Source of the DNA: Streptococcus thalassemiae
GTDB taxonomy: Bacteria > Bacillota > Bacilli > Lactobacillales > Streptococcaceae
Reading direction: 5' to 3'
NCBI RefSeq assembly: GCF_903645285.1
Contig: NZ_CAHJXN010000004.1
Coordinates: 305 to 64,304 of the forward strand
Length of the DNA stretch: 64,000 nucleotides
Part shown: positions 20,728 to 28,704 of the stretch, piece by piece
Layout: every line of letters begins with the position of its first letter
Numbering within the stretch: position 1 is the first letter of the stretch
Program-made: the position numbers and the translations under genes
Notes under the pieces: model-generated
What the model saw: the letters and a program-made list of their open reading frames with translations, nothing else
The model's database searches: none
What the model was told of the DNA's origin: nothing

Positions 20728-21381
20728 TTATCTAAGCCAATCGATTGGCTCTTGTCCTGTCTCTTTTAAGAATGCATTAGCCTTGGAAAAAGGCTTGGAA
20801 CCCCAAAATCCTCTGTAAACAGATAACGGACTGGGATGGGCTGATTCGATAATCAAGTGATGAGGATTGGTAACTAAGGCCTTCTTCTTGCGTGCATAGG
20901 CTCCCCAGAGTACAAAAACGACTGGTCTATCTAGATGATTGACCACCTGAATCACAGCATCCGTAAAAGGCTCCCATATCTGCCCAGCATGAGCATTGGC
21001 CTGTCCAGCAGGAACCGTCAAACAAGCATTAAGAAGTAAGACTCCTTGCTCAGCCCAAGCTGTCAAATCATGAGATTTCTTAACTCCGATATCATCTGAC
21101 AATTCTTTCAAGATATTTTGCAAGGAAGGCGGAGCTGGGATAGAGTCAAGTACAGAAAAACTCAAGCCCTGCGCTTGACCTGGCCCGTGATAGGGATCTT
21201 GCCCTAGAATCACCACCTTAACTTCTTCTAGGGGTGTGGTCAAGAGAGCTTGAAAAACCTTTTCCTTGGGCGGATAAATAGTCCCCTGAGAATAGACCTG
21301 CTCCATAAACTGATTGATTTTCCCAAAATAACCCTCAGGTAATTGCGCCTTAATCAAAGCATGCCAAGACGAGTGTTCCAT
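20728..21381 (-). CDS. ung: Uracil-DNA glycosylase
   Basis: Ung cuts uracil from DNA to start base-excision repair. The 217-residue family-1 enzyme has the water-activating loop [10 protein letters not shown] (Asp62) and the minor-groove loop [11 protein letters not shown]. It is the first gene of the ung-mutX-pyrC operon. AAAGGAG lies before its ATG, and the extended -10 at 21410-21418 sits 30 bp upstream. Together with mutX and pynA it forms a DNA and nucleotide hygiene group. Confidence 0.96.
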   Translation of the reverse strand: MEHSSWHALIKAQLPEGYFGKINQFMEQVYSQGTIYPPKEKVFQALLTTPLEEVKVVILGQDPYHGPGQAQGLSFSVLDSIPAPPSLQNILKELSDDIGVKKSHDLTAWAEQGVLLLNACLTVPAGQANAHAGQIWEPFTDAVIQVVNHLDRPVVFVLWGAYARKKKALVTNPHHLIIESAHPSPLSVYRGFWGSKPFSKANAFLKETGQEPIDWLR

Positions 21382-21409
21382 AGCTGACTCCTTTATTTTT
21401 ACTGCCTCT

Positions 21410-21418
21410 ATTATAGCA
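21410..21418 (-). promoter_or_regulatory. Extended -10 promoter of ung-mutX-pyrC
   Basis: On the minus strand TGCTATAAT forms an extended -10 directly after the T-run of the pynA terminator. No good -35 is seen. Confidence 0.6.
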
Positions 21419-21444
21419 AAAAGTGGCTGTCTAAACCACTTTTT
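21418..21444 (-). terminator. Terminator of pynA
   Basis: AAAAAGTGG at 21418-21426 pairs with CCACTTTTT at 21436-21444. On the minus strand it ends in a T run and follows the pynA stop codon at 21443 immediately. Confidence 0.8.
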
Positions 21445-22135
21445 ACAGTTTATCTAAATAATCCAACAAGTCTTCGTAAGAATGGACTTCGTAAGTCGGC
21501 TGGGCTTGTGTGTGATTTTCAACACGATGAGGGTTGTACCAGATAGTATCAATCCCCGCATTATTGCCACCTTGAATGTCGGCGGTTAGGGAATCTCCAA
21601 TCATCAGAGTCTTTTCTTTACTAAATCCAGCAATTTGCTGGCCAATCTTTTCATAAAAAAGAGCATCTGGCTTTTGTGTTTGCAACTGTTCAGAGATAAA
21701 GACTTGATTGAAATAAGGTACCAGACCCGATTGAGCCAAACGACCTGTCTGAATGACAGTAATGCCATTTGTCGCAGCATACAGCTCGTAATCTCTCTCG
21801 ATGAGGCTATCTAAAAGTTCATGAGCACCTGAAAAAGTTTGCCCCTGTTGGGCAAGATAAAATTGGTAACGCTGGGCTAGAAAACTACCGTCTTTTTCCT
21901 GTCCAAAATGAGCAAATAAACGAGAAAAGCGCGTGTTAACCAGCTCTTGTTTACTGATTTTCTTTTGCTCCAAGTCCTTCCAGAGAGCCTTGTTCATAGG
22001 AACGTAATAGTCTTTATAGGCCTGAATATCTGCAACCCCTTCTTCTTTTAGAAGTTGCGTCAAAGCCACATCCTCAGCAGCATCAAAATCAAGAAGAGTG
22101 TGGTCAAGGTCGAAAAGTAGAAATTTGTAGGACAA
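21443..22135 (-). CDS. pynA: HAD-family pyrimidine nucleotidase (PynA/YjjG type)
   Basis: The 230-residue HAD hydrolase has motif [11 protein letters not shown] (Asp9 and Asp11), motif II ATNGI, and the late [14 protein letters not shown]. YjjG-type proteins dephosphorylate non-canonical pyrimidine nucleotides, and the pneumococcal member is called PynA. Its position beside ung and mutX fits nucleotide-pool cleaning. The start codon is TTG (22133-22135) with AGGAAAA upstream. It ends at a hairpin just before the ung promoter. Confidence 0.85.
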   Translation of the reverse strand: MSYKFLLFDLDHTLLDFDAAEDVALTQLLKEEGVADIQAYKDYYVPMNKALWKDLEQKKISKQELVNTRFSRLFAHFGQEKDGSFLAQRYQFYLAQQGQTFSGAHELLDSLIERDYELYAATNGITVIQTGRLAQSGLVPYFNQVFISEQLQTQKPDALFYEKIGQQIAGFSKEKTLMIGDSLTADIQGGNNAGIDTIWYNPHRVENHTQAQPTYEVHSYEDLLDYLDKL

Positions 22136-22254
22136 TTTGAGGTTTTCCTTTCTAAGATAAACAACTTTTACTTCAGCCAGCTGTTCAATGTAAAAACTTA
22201 AAAGTAGTATAGTATCACAAAGAATAATAGTTCTAATGTATTAACTAACCCATA

Positions 22255-22467
22255 CTATTCTAGTGAATTATAGAAAAATCTCCTATAAATTCGAGCAATA
22301 GTTAACATACATACAAATATGACTCCCAAAATAGATAACACTATTTTCACAAAATTCATTTCAGAGCCTATTACATAGATATGAAAAAGAGGGACTAGTC
22401 CTACACATAGAGACAATAGATAAATACTAAATCTTATCTCCCCAAATCCTGCAAAAAAATGTTTCAT
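22255..22467 (-). CDS. Small two-helix membrane protein, MKHFFAG family (copy 2)
   Basis: This 70-residue protein starts MKHFFAGFGEIRF and ends ARIYRRFFYNSLE, with two hydrophobic helices between. It is clearly related to the 71-residue protein at 24488-24703, which starts MKHFFAGIGEIHF and ends with SRVYRKYFY. AGGAT lies about eight bases before the ATG. Such small membrane proteins beside double-glycine peptides are often immunity proteins, but this is inference. It is the last gene of the AT-rich group before pynA. Confidence 0.65.
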   Translation of the reverse strand: MKHFFAGFGEIRFSIYLLSLCVGLVPLFHIYVIGSEMNFVKIVLSILGVIFVCMLTIARIYRRFFYNSLE

Positions 22468-22515
22468 TTTAAATATCCTAATTTTACCTTTCGTCTTAAT
22501 AATCCACTAACAAAT

Positions 22516-22728
22516 CTATTGACTTCTCATTTTTTTGAAAAATTTTGACAACAAATTTACTCCACTTAATGCTACTAAGACTTCAATGGGCAAAAAATAG
22601 TAATTCCATATCAAATGAGAAATCAGCAATGTTAGAAATAGTATACAGTCAATATAACTATTCTGAAAATACTCTGTAATTACATAATACAGAAATACCA
22701 CAACCATCAAAATTAAAACAACCATCAT
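22516..22728 (-). CDS. Small membrane protein, function unknown
   Basis: The 70-residue hydrophobic protein has two or three membrane segments and a basic C-terminus (KFFKKMRSQ). It starts at tandem ATG codons with AGGAT upstream. It stands between two other small membrane proteins on the same strand. No family is recognised; an immunity role is possible from context. Confidence 0.55.
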   Translation of the reverse strand: MMVVLILMVVVFLYYVITEYFQNSYIDCILFLTLLISHLIWNYYFLPIEVLVALSGVNLLSKFFKKMRSQ

Positions 22729-22828
22729 AATACTATTATCCTGTTCTTAATTTATTGTCACTTTTTCCATCCCATTCATCAATAGCATTAAAAAATCCAA
22801 TCAATAAATGGTTACCTATTCACGAACG

Positions 22829-23020
22829 CTATTTCCAAAATTTAATTTTTGGGGAATTTAGTAACGCAATTCCAATTATCAATACACCTAATATAAATAA
22901 AAGTATTTCCCAAAATTTATTCTCAGTTTTAATAAAAGGTATAAGATACATACTAACCAATATGGAACTTACTCCTAAAAGAGCAAATATTAGTCTAACT
23001 TTATCACTTAGTCGAATCAT
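22829..23020 (-). CDS. Small two-helix membrane protein, function unknown
   Basis: This 63-residue protein starts MIRLSDKVRLIFALLG and has two membrane helices and a basic end (SPKIKFWK). AGGATAGAAG before the ATG is a good ribosome-binding site. I prefer it to the opposite-strand frame at 22755-23096 for that reason and because of its membrane pattern. Confidence 0.6.
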   Translation of the reverse strand: MIRLSDKVRLIFALLGVSSILVSMYLIPFIKTENKFWEILLFILGVLIIGIALLNSPKIKFWK

Positions 23021-23121
23021 CTTCTATCCTCATAAAATAAGTAAGCGCTCCATTCAGTACAACGTTTCTCCAAAAAGAAAGCAATCCCTTGTGTAGAGAT
23101 GATACTTCATTAAGAGACACA

Positions 23122-23144
23122 TCTCTTCATTACCTAGATAAGAT
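23122..23144 (-). repeat. 23-bp leader repeat, copy 2
   Basis: This 23-bp sequence is 20/23 identical to 25144-25166. On the minus strand both read ATCTTATCTAG, a variable part, then GAAGAGA. One lies before the double-glycine peptide gene and the other before the small membrane genes, so they may be shared regulatory or promoter-proximal DNA. Confidence 0.5.
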
Positions 23145-23234
23145 GCTTTTTTGCATAATCATATTCTATAGATGAACAGATTTGCAAACCTAATTAGTTA
23201 AAATTATTTCATTTGTTGTACGAACAGGATGAAT

Positions 23235-24137
23235 CTAGATTATCTTCTTATTACTAATCAATATCCTTCGTGACTTCATCTTGGCATATTCTCTATTCAT
23301 ACAGAAATCAAAATTTTGCCTTAACCAACTTGTATAATAGAAAAAATCTAGTTGATTGATTCTGATGAGCCGTATTCTAATTTTATCAATCTTTTCTTGC
23401 CAGTTATTATTGTTACTAATAGAAATCTCATACAGCAGTAACTCGGCAAGACCTGTACACAGAAGGGTGTTCTGAGAATCTTCGATTTTTTTCAAAATAT
23501 CCTCAAAGATCTCGCTATCCGTTAAAAAGGTAGATTGGTTAATCGCATCATACAGCAGAATACACATTAAGTCAGAATAATTTAGCTCTGATTTTTGTAT
23601 TTTATCCTTTAAAGTATTGCTCAAATCCCTGTCAAACGAATCTTCTTTTTGCCATTTATTTTGATTGAAAAGAAATTCCGTCTTATTAAAAACGATATGG
23701 TTGATATCCATTATATTCCAAAAAAATATTGTAGTAAGCACGATGAGGGCAGAAGGAATTTTTAAAATAAATACTAGAATAATAGCTATTTCAAGAATAA
23801 AACTCCATATAATCCTCGATTTTAAATCATCAGCAGACAAACTTTTACGGTGGAATGAAAAATAGGGTGAGAATCTCACATTTACTTTCTTCTTTCCTGT
23901 AAAAATAAAAGGAAAAATTGTAATAAGACCTTCTTTCTTGTATACATCTTTCAATGCATATACTAGGTCTAAAACTATTTTTGAGAAAATCAAGCTACAG
24001 AAAGTAAGACCCATACTGATAACAAAATCAAGGGGAATTTCTAAATTCAATGGCAAGTTATTCACTAAGACATGCAACTCTAACCACAAAACTAAAAAAG
24101 GGAGCATTAGTAACAAAATAATTAGTTTACGCATCAT
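23235..24137 (-). CDS. Membrane protein with N-terminal helices and soluble C-terminus, bacteriocin-locus context
   Basis: The 300-residue protein starts MMRKLIILLLMLPFLV. It has hydrophobic segments at about residues 4-25, 35-62 and 108-150, then a mostly soluble helical C-terminal half. I see no protease HExxH, no ATPase motif and no recognisable family. It lies in the middle of the small-protein group, 15 bp after a 61-residue membrane protein. Maturation, export help or immunity are possible but unsupported. Confidence 0.65.
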   Translation of the reverse strand: MMRKLIILLLMLPFLVLWLELHVLVNNLPLNLEIPLDFVISMGLTFCSLIFSKIVLDLVYALKDVYKKEGLITIFPFIFTGKKKVNVRFSPYFSFHRKSLSADDLKSRIIWSFILEIAIILVFILKIPSALIVLTTIFFWNIMDINHIVFNKTEFLFNQNKWQKEDSFDRDLSNTLKDKIQKSELNYSDLMCILLYDAINQSTFLTDSEIFEDILKKIEDSQNTLLCTGLAELLLYEISISNNNNWQEKIDKIRIRLIRINQLDFFYYTSWLRQNFDFCMNREYAKMKSRRILISNKKII

Positions 24138-24152
24138 AATTTTACAGCACCC

Positions 24153-24338
24153 TTATCTTTTTTTAAATTTTACATAAACTATCATTGCTATGGTTAAAAT
24201 CAAAAATATTAAATTAATCATAATGATTAATTTCTTTAGTTCCTCATCAACATGATCATATGCTAAAAAAGTTACAGAGGAAATTAGTAGAAATGCCAAA
24301 AATACAATAACAAAAATTTTTTCAATTTTCATACCCAT
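24153..24338 (-). CDS. Small two-helix membrane protein
   Basis: The 61-residue protein starts MGMKIEKIFVIVFLAF, with two hydrophobic helices separated by an acidic loop (DHVDEELKK) and a basic end (KFKKR). The start could also be the second Met. It begins 7 bp after the 50-residue peptide fragment, so it is likely in the same transcript. Immunity is a plausible guess. Confidence 0.55.
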   Translation of the reverse strand: MGMKIEKIFVIVFLAFLLISSVTFLAYDHVDEELKKLIIMINLIFLILTIAMIVYVKFKKR

Positions 24339-24345
24339 TTTACAA

Positions 24346-24498
24346 TCACCATAAGTCCTTTAAGTTTAGATTTCTGCGATGAATATCATTATTTGCCCAA
24401 ATTGTTGTGATGGCATCACCAATTGACATCCAAGTTGCAAATCTGTTAATAGCAGAAGTTGCAAAACCTGCTTTATTGATAACAACTTTAATCATCAT
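24346..24498 (-). pseudogene. C-terminal fragment of a second bacteriocin-like peptide
   Basis: This 50-codon frame starts with ATGATG overlapping the stop of the upstream gene. It contains MSIGDAITTIWANNDIHRR near the end. The pattern SIGxAI...(W/L)...D resembles the C-terminal tail restored for the peptide at 24714-25076 (LGGAIAYGLDIVDG). There is no double-glycine leader in front of it. I read it as the 3' part of a second double-glycine peptide gene whose 5' part was lost, perhaps now translated by coupling. Confidence 0.5.
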
Positions 24499-24703
24499 CG
24501 TCTCTATAAAAATATTTTCTATACACTCTTGATAATACCAAAATTAATGTCAATATCATACCAAGAGCCATAATAATGGAATTTATTAGATTTATTTTAG
24601 TATGTCCAATCACTAGTCCAATAATTGGACTAGTAGACATGCTTAGATATAATAAAAATAACAAAAAATGAATTTCACCAATTCCTGCAAAAAAATGTTT
24701 CAT
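24488..24703 (-). CDS. Small two-helix membrane protein, MKHFFAG family (copy 1), possible immunity protein
   Basis: The 71-residue protein starts MKHFFAGIGEIHFLLF and ends SRVYRKYFYRDDDD, with two membrane helices. It is a paralogue of 22255-22467, whose MKHFFAG start supports the ATG at 24703. A start at 24733 would overlap the restored tail of the peptide gene. GGGGAT lies about 15 bases upstream. It directly follows the double-glycine peptide gene, the usual place for a bacteriocin immunity gene; the function is inferred. Confidence 0.65.
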   Translation of the reverse strand: MKHFFAGIGEIHFLLFLLYLSMSTSPIIGLVIGHTKINLINSIIMALGMILTLILVLSRVYRKYFYRDDDD

Positions 24704-24776
24704 AGCTATAGTTTTATCCCCATAAATATCCATAAAATTTACCGTCTACGATATCTAAACCATATGCAATGGCTCC

Positions 24777-25076
24777 TCATAATGAGAATACTTCAGCAAC
24801 AGTAACCGCAATATTAAGAGTATTAGTAATAGTTGCCATACTAACTCCACCAATATATCTTGTTAGAGCACTTCTAACGACTCGGCTCATCATACCACGA
24901 TTAGCAATTAACTTTTTAATGGCATATGTCTGGTATACTGACATCCCTCCATAAACTGCAGTTGCAGCAATATTATCACGTTTGTTCCACCAGTTACAAC
25001 CAACACCACCCCCATCAAGATACATCATCTCTTCTTCATCAATCGCAACATAGTTGTTTGGTAATACAAGCTCCAT
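24777..25076 (-). CDS. Double-glycine-leader bacteriocin-like peptide, truncated by an in-frame TGA
   Basis: The 99-residue product starts MELVLPNNYV and has the leader end EEEMMYLDGG, a classic double-glycine site after residue 23. The mature part starts GVGCNWWNK and is rich in Gly, Ala and hydrophobic residues, as in class II bacteriocins. AAAGGAG lies seven bases before the ATG at 25076. After the TGA at 24777-24779 the same frame continues as GAIAYGLDIVDG... to a TAA at 24714, giving a typical family tail. A GGA-to-TGA change therefore probably removed the last 21 residues. No transporter lies nearby; export would need ComAB- or BlpAB-type proteins elsewhere. Confidence 0.8.
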   Translation of the reverse strand: MELVLPNNYVAIDEEEMMYLDGGGVGCNWWNKRDNIAATAVYGGMSVYQTYAIKKLIANRGMMSRVVRSALTRYIGGVSMATITNTLNIAVTVAEVFSL

Positions 25077-25103
25077 CAAAATACTCCTTTTTTCATACAG
25101 CGT

Positions 25104-25122
25104 GGTTAGGATAGTGTCCTAA
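25104..25122. promoter_or_regulatory. Inverted repeat before the double-glycine peptide gene
   Basis: GTTAGGA and TCCTAAC pair perfectly around a TAGTG centre, about 30 bp before the peptide start. It could be an operator or an RNA hairpin in the leader. No T-run follows on the minus strand, so a terminator is unlikely. Confidence 0.45.
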
Positions 25123-25143
25123 CGATAGACAACTTCGTTTTTT

Positions 25144-25166
25144 TCTCTTCGTCAGCTAGATAAGAT
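25144..25166 (-). repeat. 23-bp leader repeat, copy 1
   Basis: This sequence is 20/23 identical to 23122-23144 and lies in the leader of the double-glycine peptide gene. See copy 2. Confidence 0.5.
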
Positions 25167-25217
25167 ATCCTTTCACTATTTGATTTTAAAGAGAACTAAG
25201 ATTTAACCATATCTATC

Positions 25218-25949
25218 TCATTTCTTATTTTTAAATAACTCATACTCTTTTTCTCTGATAAAGGGAAGTGAGAAATTAGAAAAAATTAGTAGAATTGAAA
25301 ATAGGTATCCGTCTTTTTGCATTGCTAAAACATAGCCTAAAAATAAATAGACCATCAAATCTAGTACAAAAAGAGAAAATATCCTCCTTTTCATTACCTT
25401 ACTTTTCTTAAAGATTCTGTTTAATAGAATCTTTATCGTAGTATCTACACAAATTTTTATCAAAAAGATAAGAGCAAATACACGATTAGCAACTGTACCA
25501 TGAAGAATAAATGGAAATATAGTTAATATAAAACTAGAAATCTCTAAATATTTTATCCAAGGAGATTGAGACATCTTACTTTTAAACTGACTGATTTTCC
25601 TATACTCGCTAGCTAATCTAGTATCAAAATCTTTACCAATTATATTAAAGATTAAGAACTCCAGGATAAAAATAACTATTAATACGATATAAGTAGAAAC
25701 CTTTCCTGGGAAATATTTATTGATTAAAATCGGGAAACTCATTAACAGAATCGAATTTATGGCTAGACAGATAGATACTATTTTATTTTTCGCTGAATAT
25801 ATAGGGAGCGATACTATCGAATAGAGAAACGCTAAAAAAAGAAGCAAGAAATACTCCGTGCTGCTAATTAGCGGAGCCCTTAATGATAAAAATAGATAGA
25901 CACCCCACACGATGATATGCGCTTTACGAATTGACTCTAGATTACTCAT
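25218..25949 (-). CDS. Polytopic membrane protein at the head of the bacteriocin-like group
   Basis: The 243-residue protein starts MSNLESIRKAHIIVW, has about six or seven hydrophobic helices and a charged, basic middle loop (residues 110-130). AGGAGTAGGTAG precedes the ATG. I recognise no family and no motif. It precedes the double-glycine peptide gene by about 140 bp on the same strand. An accessory role in peptide export, processing or immunity is possible from position only. Confidence 0.65.
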   Translation of the reverse strand: MSNLESIRKAHIIVWGVYLFLSLRAPLISSTEYFLLLFLAFLYSIVSLPIYSAKNKIVSICLAINSILLMSFPILINKYFPGKVSTYIVLIVIFILEFLIFNIIGKDFDTRLASEYRKISQFKSKMSQSPWIKYLEISSFILTIFPFILHGTVANRVFALIFLIKICVDTTIKILLNRIFKKSKVMKRRIFSLFVLDLMVYLFLGYVLAMQKDGYLFSILLIFSNFSLPFIREKEYELFKNKK

Positions 25950-26446
25950 CTACCTACTCCTAATATGCAAAGAGAATCCATTTTTAGCTCACATTCTCTT
26001 TCCAACAAGTCATAAACGTTTCATGATATTTCTTTCTTCTACATTAGGTAAAGTTGAAATACATTTTTTGCAAGTGAAAATATAATCGTTATTAAAAATC
26101 CCAAAAAGATCTATCCTTCTTCTAGACCTAAACCAAGTCAGATTAAAGATACAAATATAATGATAAGGCTTTATTTTACTTTAGACTACCATAAAACAAG
26201 GAATCTTTCAACAAAATTCATTGGTAAAACACTATCCTATACAATTGACAGCTCAAATCTTTCAGAATAGAACAATCCTAACTATCGAATACCCTGATTT
26301 CATAAATATCTATGTAATTCTAGACTTAGAATTCCTATAAACTAAATGTTTTCGCACGATTCTAAGCCATTGATTGCCTTAAATTTTAATTTTTGAAGAA
26401 TTCTAAAGCTAGAATAGTCGTACCATCACAATCATTTTTGAATTAT
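25950..26446. other. Gene-free AT-rich spacer
   Basis: About 500 bp between the 25218-25949 membrane gene and the BOX copy at 26447. All six frames are broken by frequent stops. I see no convincing promoter pair, terminator or RNA gene. It may hold eroded sequence of the bacteriocin-like group. Confidence 0.5.
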
Positions 26447-26553
26447 TATACTCAATGAAAATCAAAGAGCAAACTAGGAAACTAGCCGCAGGCTGTACTT
26501 GAGTACGGCAAGGCGACGTTGACGTGGTTTGAATTTGATTTTCGAAGAGTATT
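26447..26553 (-). repeat. BOX element without boxB, left copy flanking the dha locus
   Basis: This 107-bp element reads boxC to boxA on the + strand, from TATACTCAATGAAAATC to TTTTCGAAGAGTATT. The middle has GTACGGCAAGGCGACG in place of a full boxB. It differs from the copy at 30389-30495 at only about three positions, and both face the same way, so they form direct repeats around the dha genes. Confidence 0.9.
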
Positions 26554-26702
26554 AACAATTTAGAAACGCTATGATTCCACTCCTTTTACATTAAAAAGGA
26601 ACTGCCCAAGCAATCCCTTTCTGATTTTGAAATTATTTACTTAAAATTTTATAGTTGAGATAATCAATAGCCCACCTATAAAAAGAGTTATAGTAAAATT
26701 TC

Positions 26703-27077
26703 TTATTTATTGATTTCAAGCTCCGACAACTGTGTTTGAATAACTGACAGTTCTGCACCAGCCTGAAGAAGAGCAGCTGCAGTATAGGCACCTTCTACAA
26801 TTGGAACCCTATTGATGATGATACTTTTATCACTGAAATCAGCCACTATTTCTAAGTTCATTTTAGCAGAACCTAGGTCAAAAAAGGCTAATAAAGTATC
26901 TGCTGGATTTTCGGAAACAACCCTATCTACTTGATCAAAACTTGTTCCAATTCCTCCATCTTCGGTTCCTCCTACATAAGTAATCGGAACATCTTTAGCT
27001 ACTTCACTAATCAGTTCAACAACACCTTGTGCAATGTGTTTGGAATGTGAAACGATAACAAGACCAATACTTCCCAT
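26703..27077 (-). CDS. dhaM: DhaM, phosphoryl-transfer subunit of PTS-dependent dihydroxyacetone kinase
   Basis: DhaM takes phosphate from HPr and passes it to ADP bound on DhaL. The 124-residue product is the single EIIA-Man-like domain, as in Lactococcus, without the extra HPr/EI domains of E. coli DhaM. The phosphorylated histidine is His11 in IVSHSKHIAQG, and GGTEDGGIGTSFDQV follows. Its ATG overlaps the dhaL stop by one base. Confidence 0.93.
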   Translation of the reverse strand: MGSIGLVIVSHSKHIAQGVVELISEVAKDVPITYVGGTEDGGIGTSFDQVDRVVSENPADTLLAFFDLGSAKMNLEIVADFSDKSIIINRVPIVEGAYTAAALLQAGAELSVIQTQLSELEINK

Positions 27078-27652
27078 TAAACCACCCCAGTTTCTAAAAG
27101 AGCAGTAAAGAGTAATCCTGATGAGAATGATCCAGGATCAATATGTCCAAGAGAACGTTCTCCTACATAAGATGCCCTTCCTTTAGTTGCAAGTAAATCT
27201 TTGGTAGCATTCACTACCTTATCAATAACCTCTTGAGTCAATTGACCAGCAGACAAAGCGGCAATAACAGGAGTCCAAACATCAACCATTGTCTTTTCTC
27301 CAACTTCTGCTTTCCCACGTTTGATAATCATATCCAAACCACTTTGTAAGATTTCTTCTAATTTCGAATTTGAATCAGCCTTGGCCATGCCCATAAAAGC
27401 AGAGCCATACAAGGGACCAGAAGCACCGCCTACCTTACTCAGTAATTGCATTGAGACAAGTTTAAACACATCACTGTTAGTCTCAAATTGCTTTCCTTCT
27501 AAGTTTTCCATAACTGCAGCCATGCCACGCGCCATATTTCCACCGTGGTCTCCATCTCCTATAGGAGTGTCTAACTCACTAAGGTAATCTTTCTGTTCTT
27601 GAATCTTTTCATTAAAAAGCTTCATCCATTCAAGAGCTTGTTCAGTATTCAT
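27077..27652 (-). CDS. dhaL: DhaL, ADP-binding subunit of dihydroxyacetone kinase
   Basis: DhaL holds a bound ADP that is rephosphorylated by DhaM and donates phosphate to dihydroxyacetone on DhaK. The 191-residue product has TPIGDGDHGGNM (Mg/ADP aspartates), GGASGPLYG and GRASYVGERSLGHIDPG. It lies 21 bp after dhaK and overlaps dhaM by one base. Confidence 0.94.
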   Translation of the reverse strand: MNTEQALEWMKLFNEKIQEQKDYLSELDTPIGDGDHGGNMARGMAAVMENLEGKQFETNSDVFKLVSMQLLSKVGGASGPLYGSAFMGMAKADSNSKLEEILQSGLDMIIKRGKAEVGEKTMVDVWTPVIAALSAGQLTQEVIDKVVNATKDLLATKGRASYVGERSLGHIDPGSFSSGLLFTALLETGVV

Positions 27653-27673
27653 TTGACATTTCCTCCTTGAGTT

Positions 27674-28663
27674 TTACCAAGCTGGGGTAGTAACAGGTGC
27701 ATTTAGAGCATCCAACCACTCATCATCTGCCAATCGAATCAATGTTAATGACAAGCCAGCCATATCGATTGATGTCATATAGTTTCCAATTTTCTTAAAT
27801 GCCAACTCAACACCTTTTTCATGGAGTAATTTAGCCACATCATTTGCAAATACGTATTGTTCCATAAGTGGAGTGCTTCCTAAACCATTGATGAGAAGGC
27901 CATAGCGTTCTCCAGCTTTAAGTTGGAAACCTTCAGATAATTTTTCAACCAATTCTGAAGCCAATTGTGCTGAAGGTTGCATTTTCTCTTTCTTATATCC
28001 TGGTTCACCGTGGATACCAACTCCATATTCAAATTCATCATCTTCTAGAATAAATCCTGGTTTCCCAACCTCAGGAACGGTTGCTCCAGACAGGGCCAGC
28101 CCAATTGTTTTAATTTCTAACACAAGTTTATCGGCCAAGTCCTTCATTTCAGCTAATGATTTACCAGAACGAGCTGCAGCACCCAAAATTTTATGGACTA
28201 AAATAGTACCTGCAACACCTCGACGGCCTTGGGTATAGAGACTATTTTCAACAGCGATATCATCATCAACCACAACACTTGCTACATCAATACCTTCCAT
28301 TTCAGCAAGTTCTTGTGCAATTTCAAAGTTCATAATGTCACCAGAATAGTTCTTGATGACCATGAAAACTCCAGCACCTTCATCAGCTGCCTTAATGGCT
28401 TCTAAAATCTGGTCCGGAGTAGGTGAAGTAAAGACTGCTCCACAAATGGCAGCAGACAACATTCCTTCTCCTACAAATCCAGCATGACTTGGTTCATGTC
28501 CTGAACCTCCACCAGAAATGAGTCCAACTTTTCCTGTCTTTTCTGCCTTTCTAACGATGACATCAAAACCATCTAAACGTTGAACCAAGTCATCATGCAT
28601 GAATGACAATCCCTGCAACATTTCATCAACAACTTGTGTCGGTTCATTTATAATTTTTTTCAT
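27674..28663 (-). CDS. dhaK: DhaK, dihydroxyacetone-binding subunit
   Basis: DhaK binds dihydroxyacetone covalently to a histidine and receives phosphate to make dihydroxyacetone phosphate for glycolysis. The 329-residue product has SGGGSGHEPSHAGFVG near the N-terminus and GVGIHGEPGYKKE, which carries the substrate-binding histidine. It is the first gene of dhaKLM, with AAAGGAG before its ATG, and is read away from dhaSQ. The DhaS-type operator and a cre site lie in the promoter region. Confidence 0.95.
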   Translation of the reverse strand: MKKIINEPTQVVDEMLQGLSFMHDDLVQRLDGFDVIVRKAEKTGKVGLISGGGSGHEPSHAGFVGEGMLSAAICGAVFTSPTPDQILEAIKAADEGAGVFMVIKNYSGDIMNFEIAQELAEMEGIDVASVVVDDDIAVENSLYTQGRRGVAGTILVHKILGAAARSGKSLAEMKDLADKLVLEIKTIGLALSGATVPEVGKPGFILEDDEFEYGVGIHGEPGYKKEKMQPSAQLASELVEKLSEGFQLKAGERYGLLINGLGSTPLMEQYVFANDVAKLLHEKGVELAFKKIGNYMTSIDMAGLSLTLIRLADDEWLDALNAPVTTPAW

Positions 28664-28689
28664 GAGAAACTCCTTTCGGCATGTACCTT

Positions 28690-28704
28690 TGTTTTCGCTT
28701 TCAT
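28690..28704 (-). promoter_or_regulatory. CcpA cre site on the dhaKLM promoter
   Basis: On the minus strand ATGAAAGCGAAAACA matches the cre pattern WTGNAANCGNWNNCW at every fixed position. It overlaps the end of the -10 box, so bound CcpA should repress dhaKLM when preferred sugars are present. Confidence 0.7.

Noticed and set aside
22755..23096. 113-codon frame on + across the small membrane genes
   Set aside because: It has no ribosome-binding site, lies antisense to a better-supported membrane protein and has no recognisable composition.
24703..24733. Upstream start (MDIYGDKTIA) for the MKHFFAG protein
   Set aside because: It overlaps the restored tail of the peptide gene and has no ribosome-binding site; the paralogue starts at MKHFFAG.
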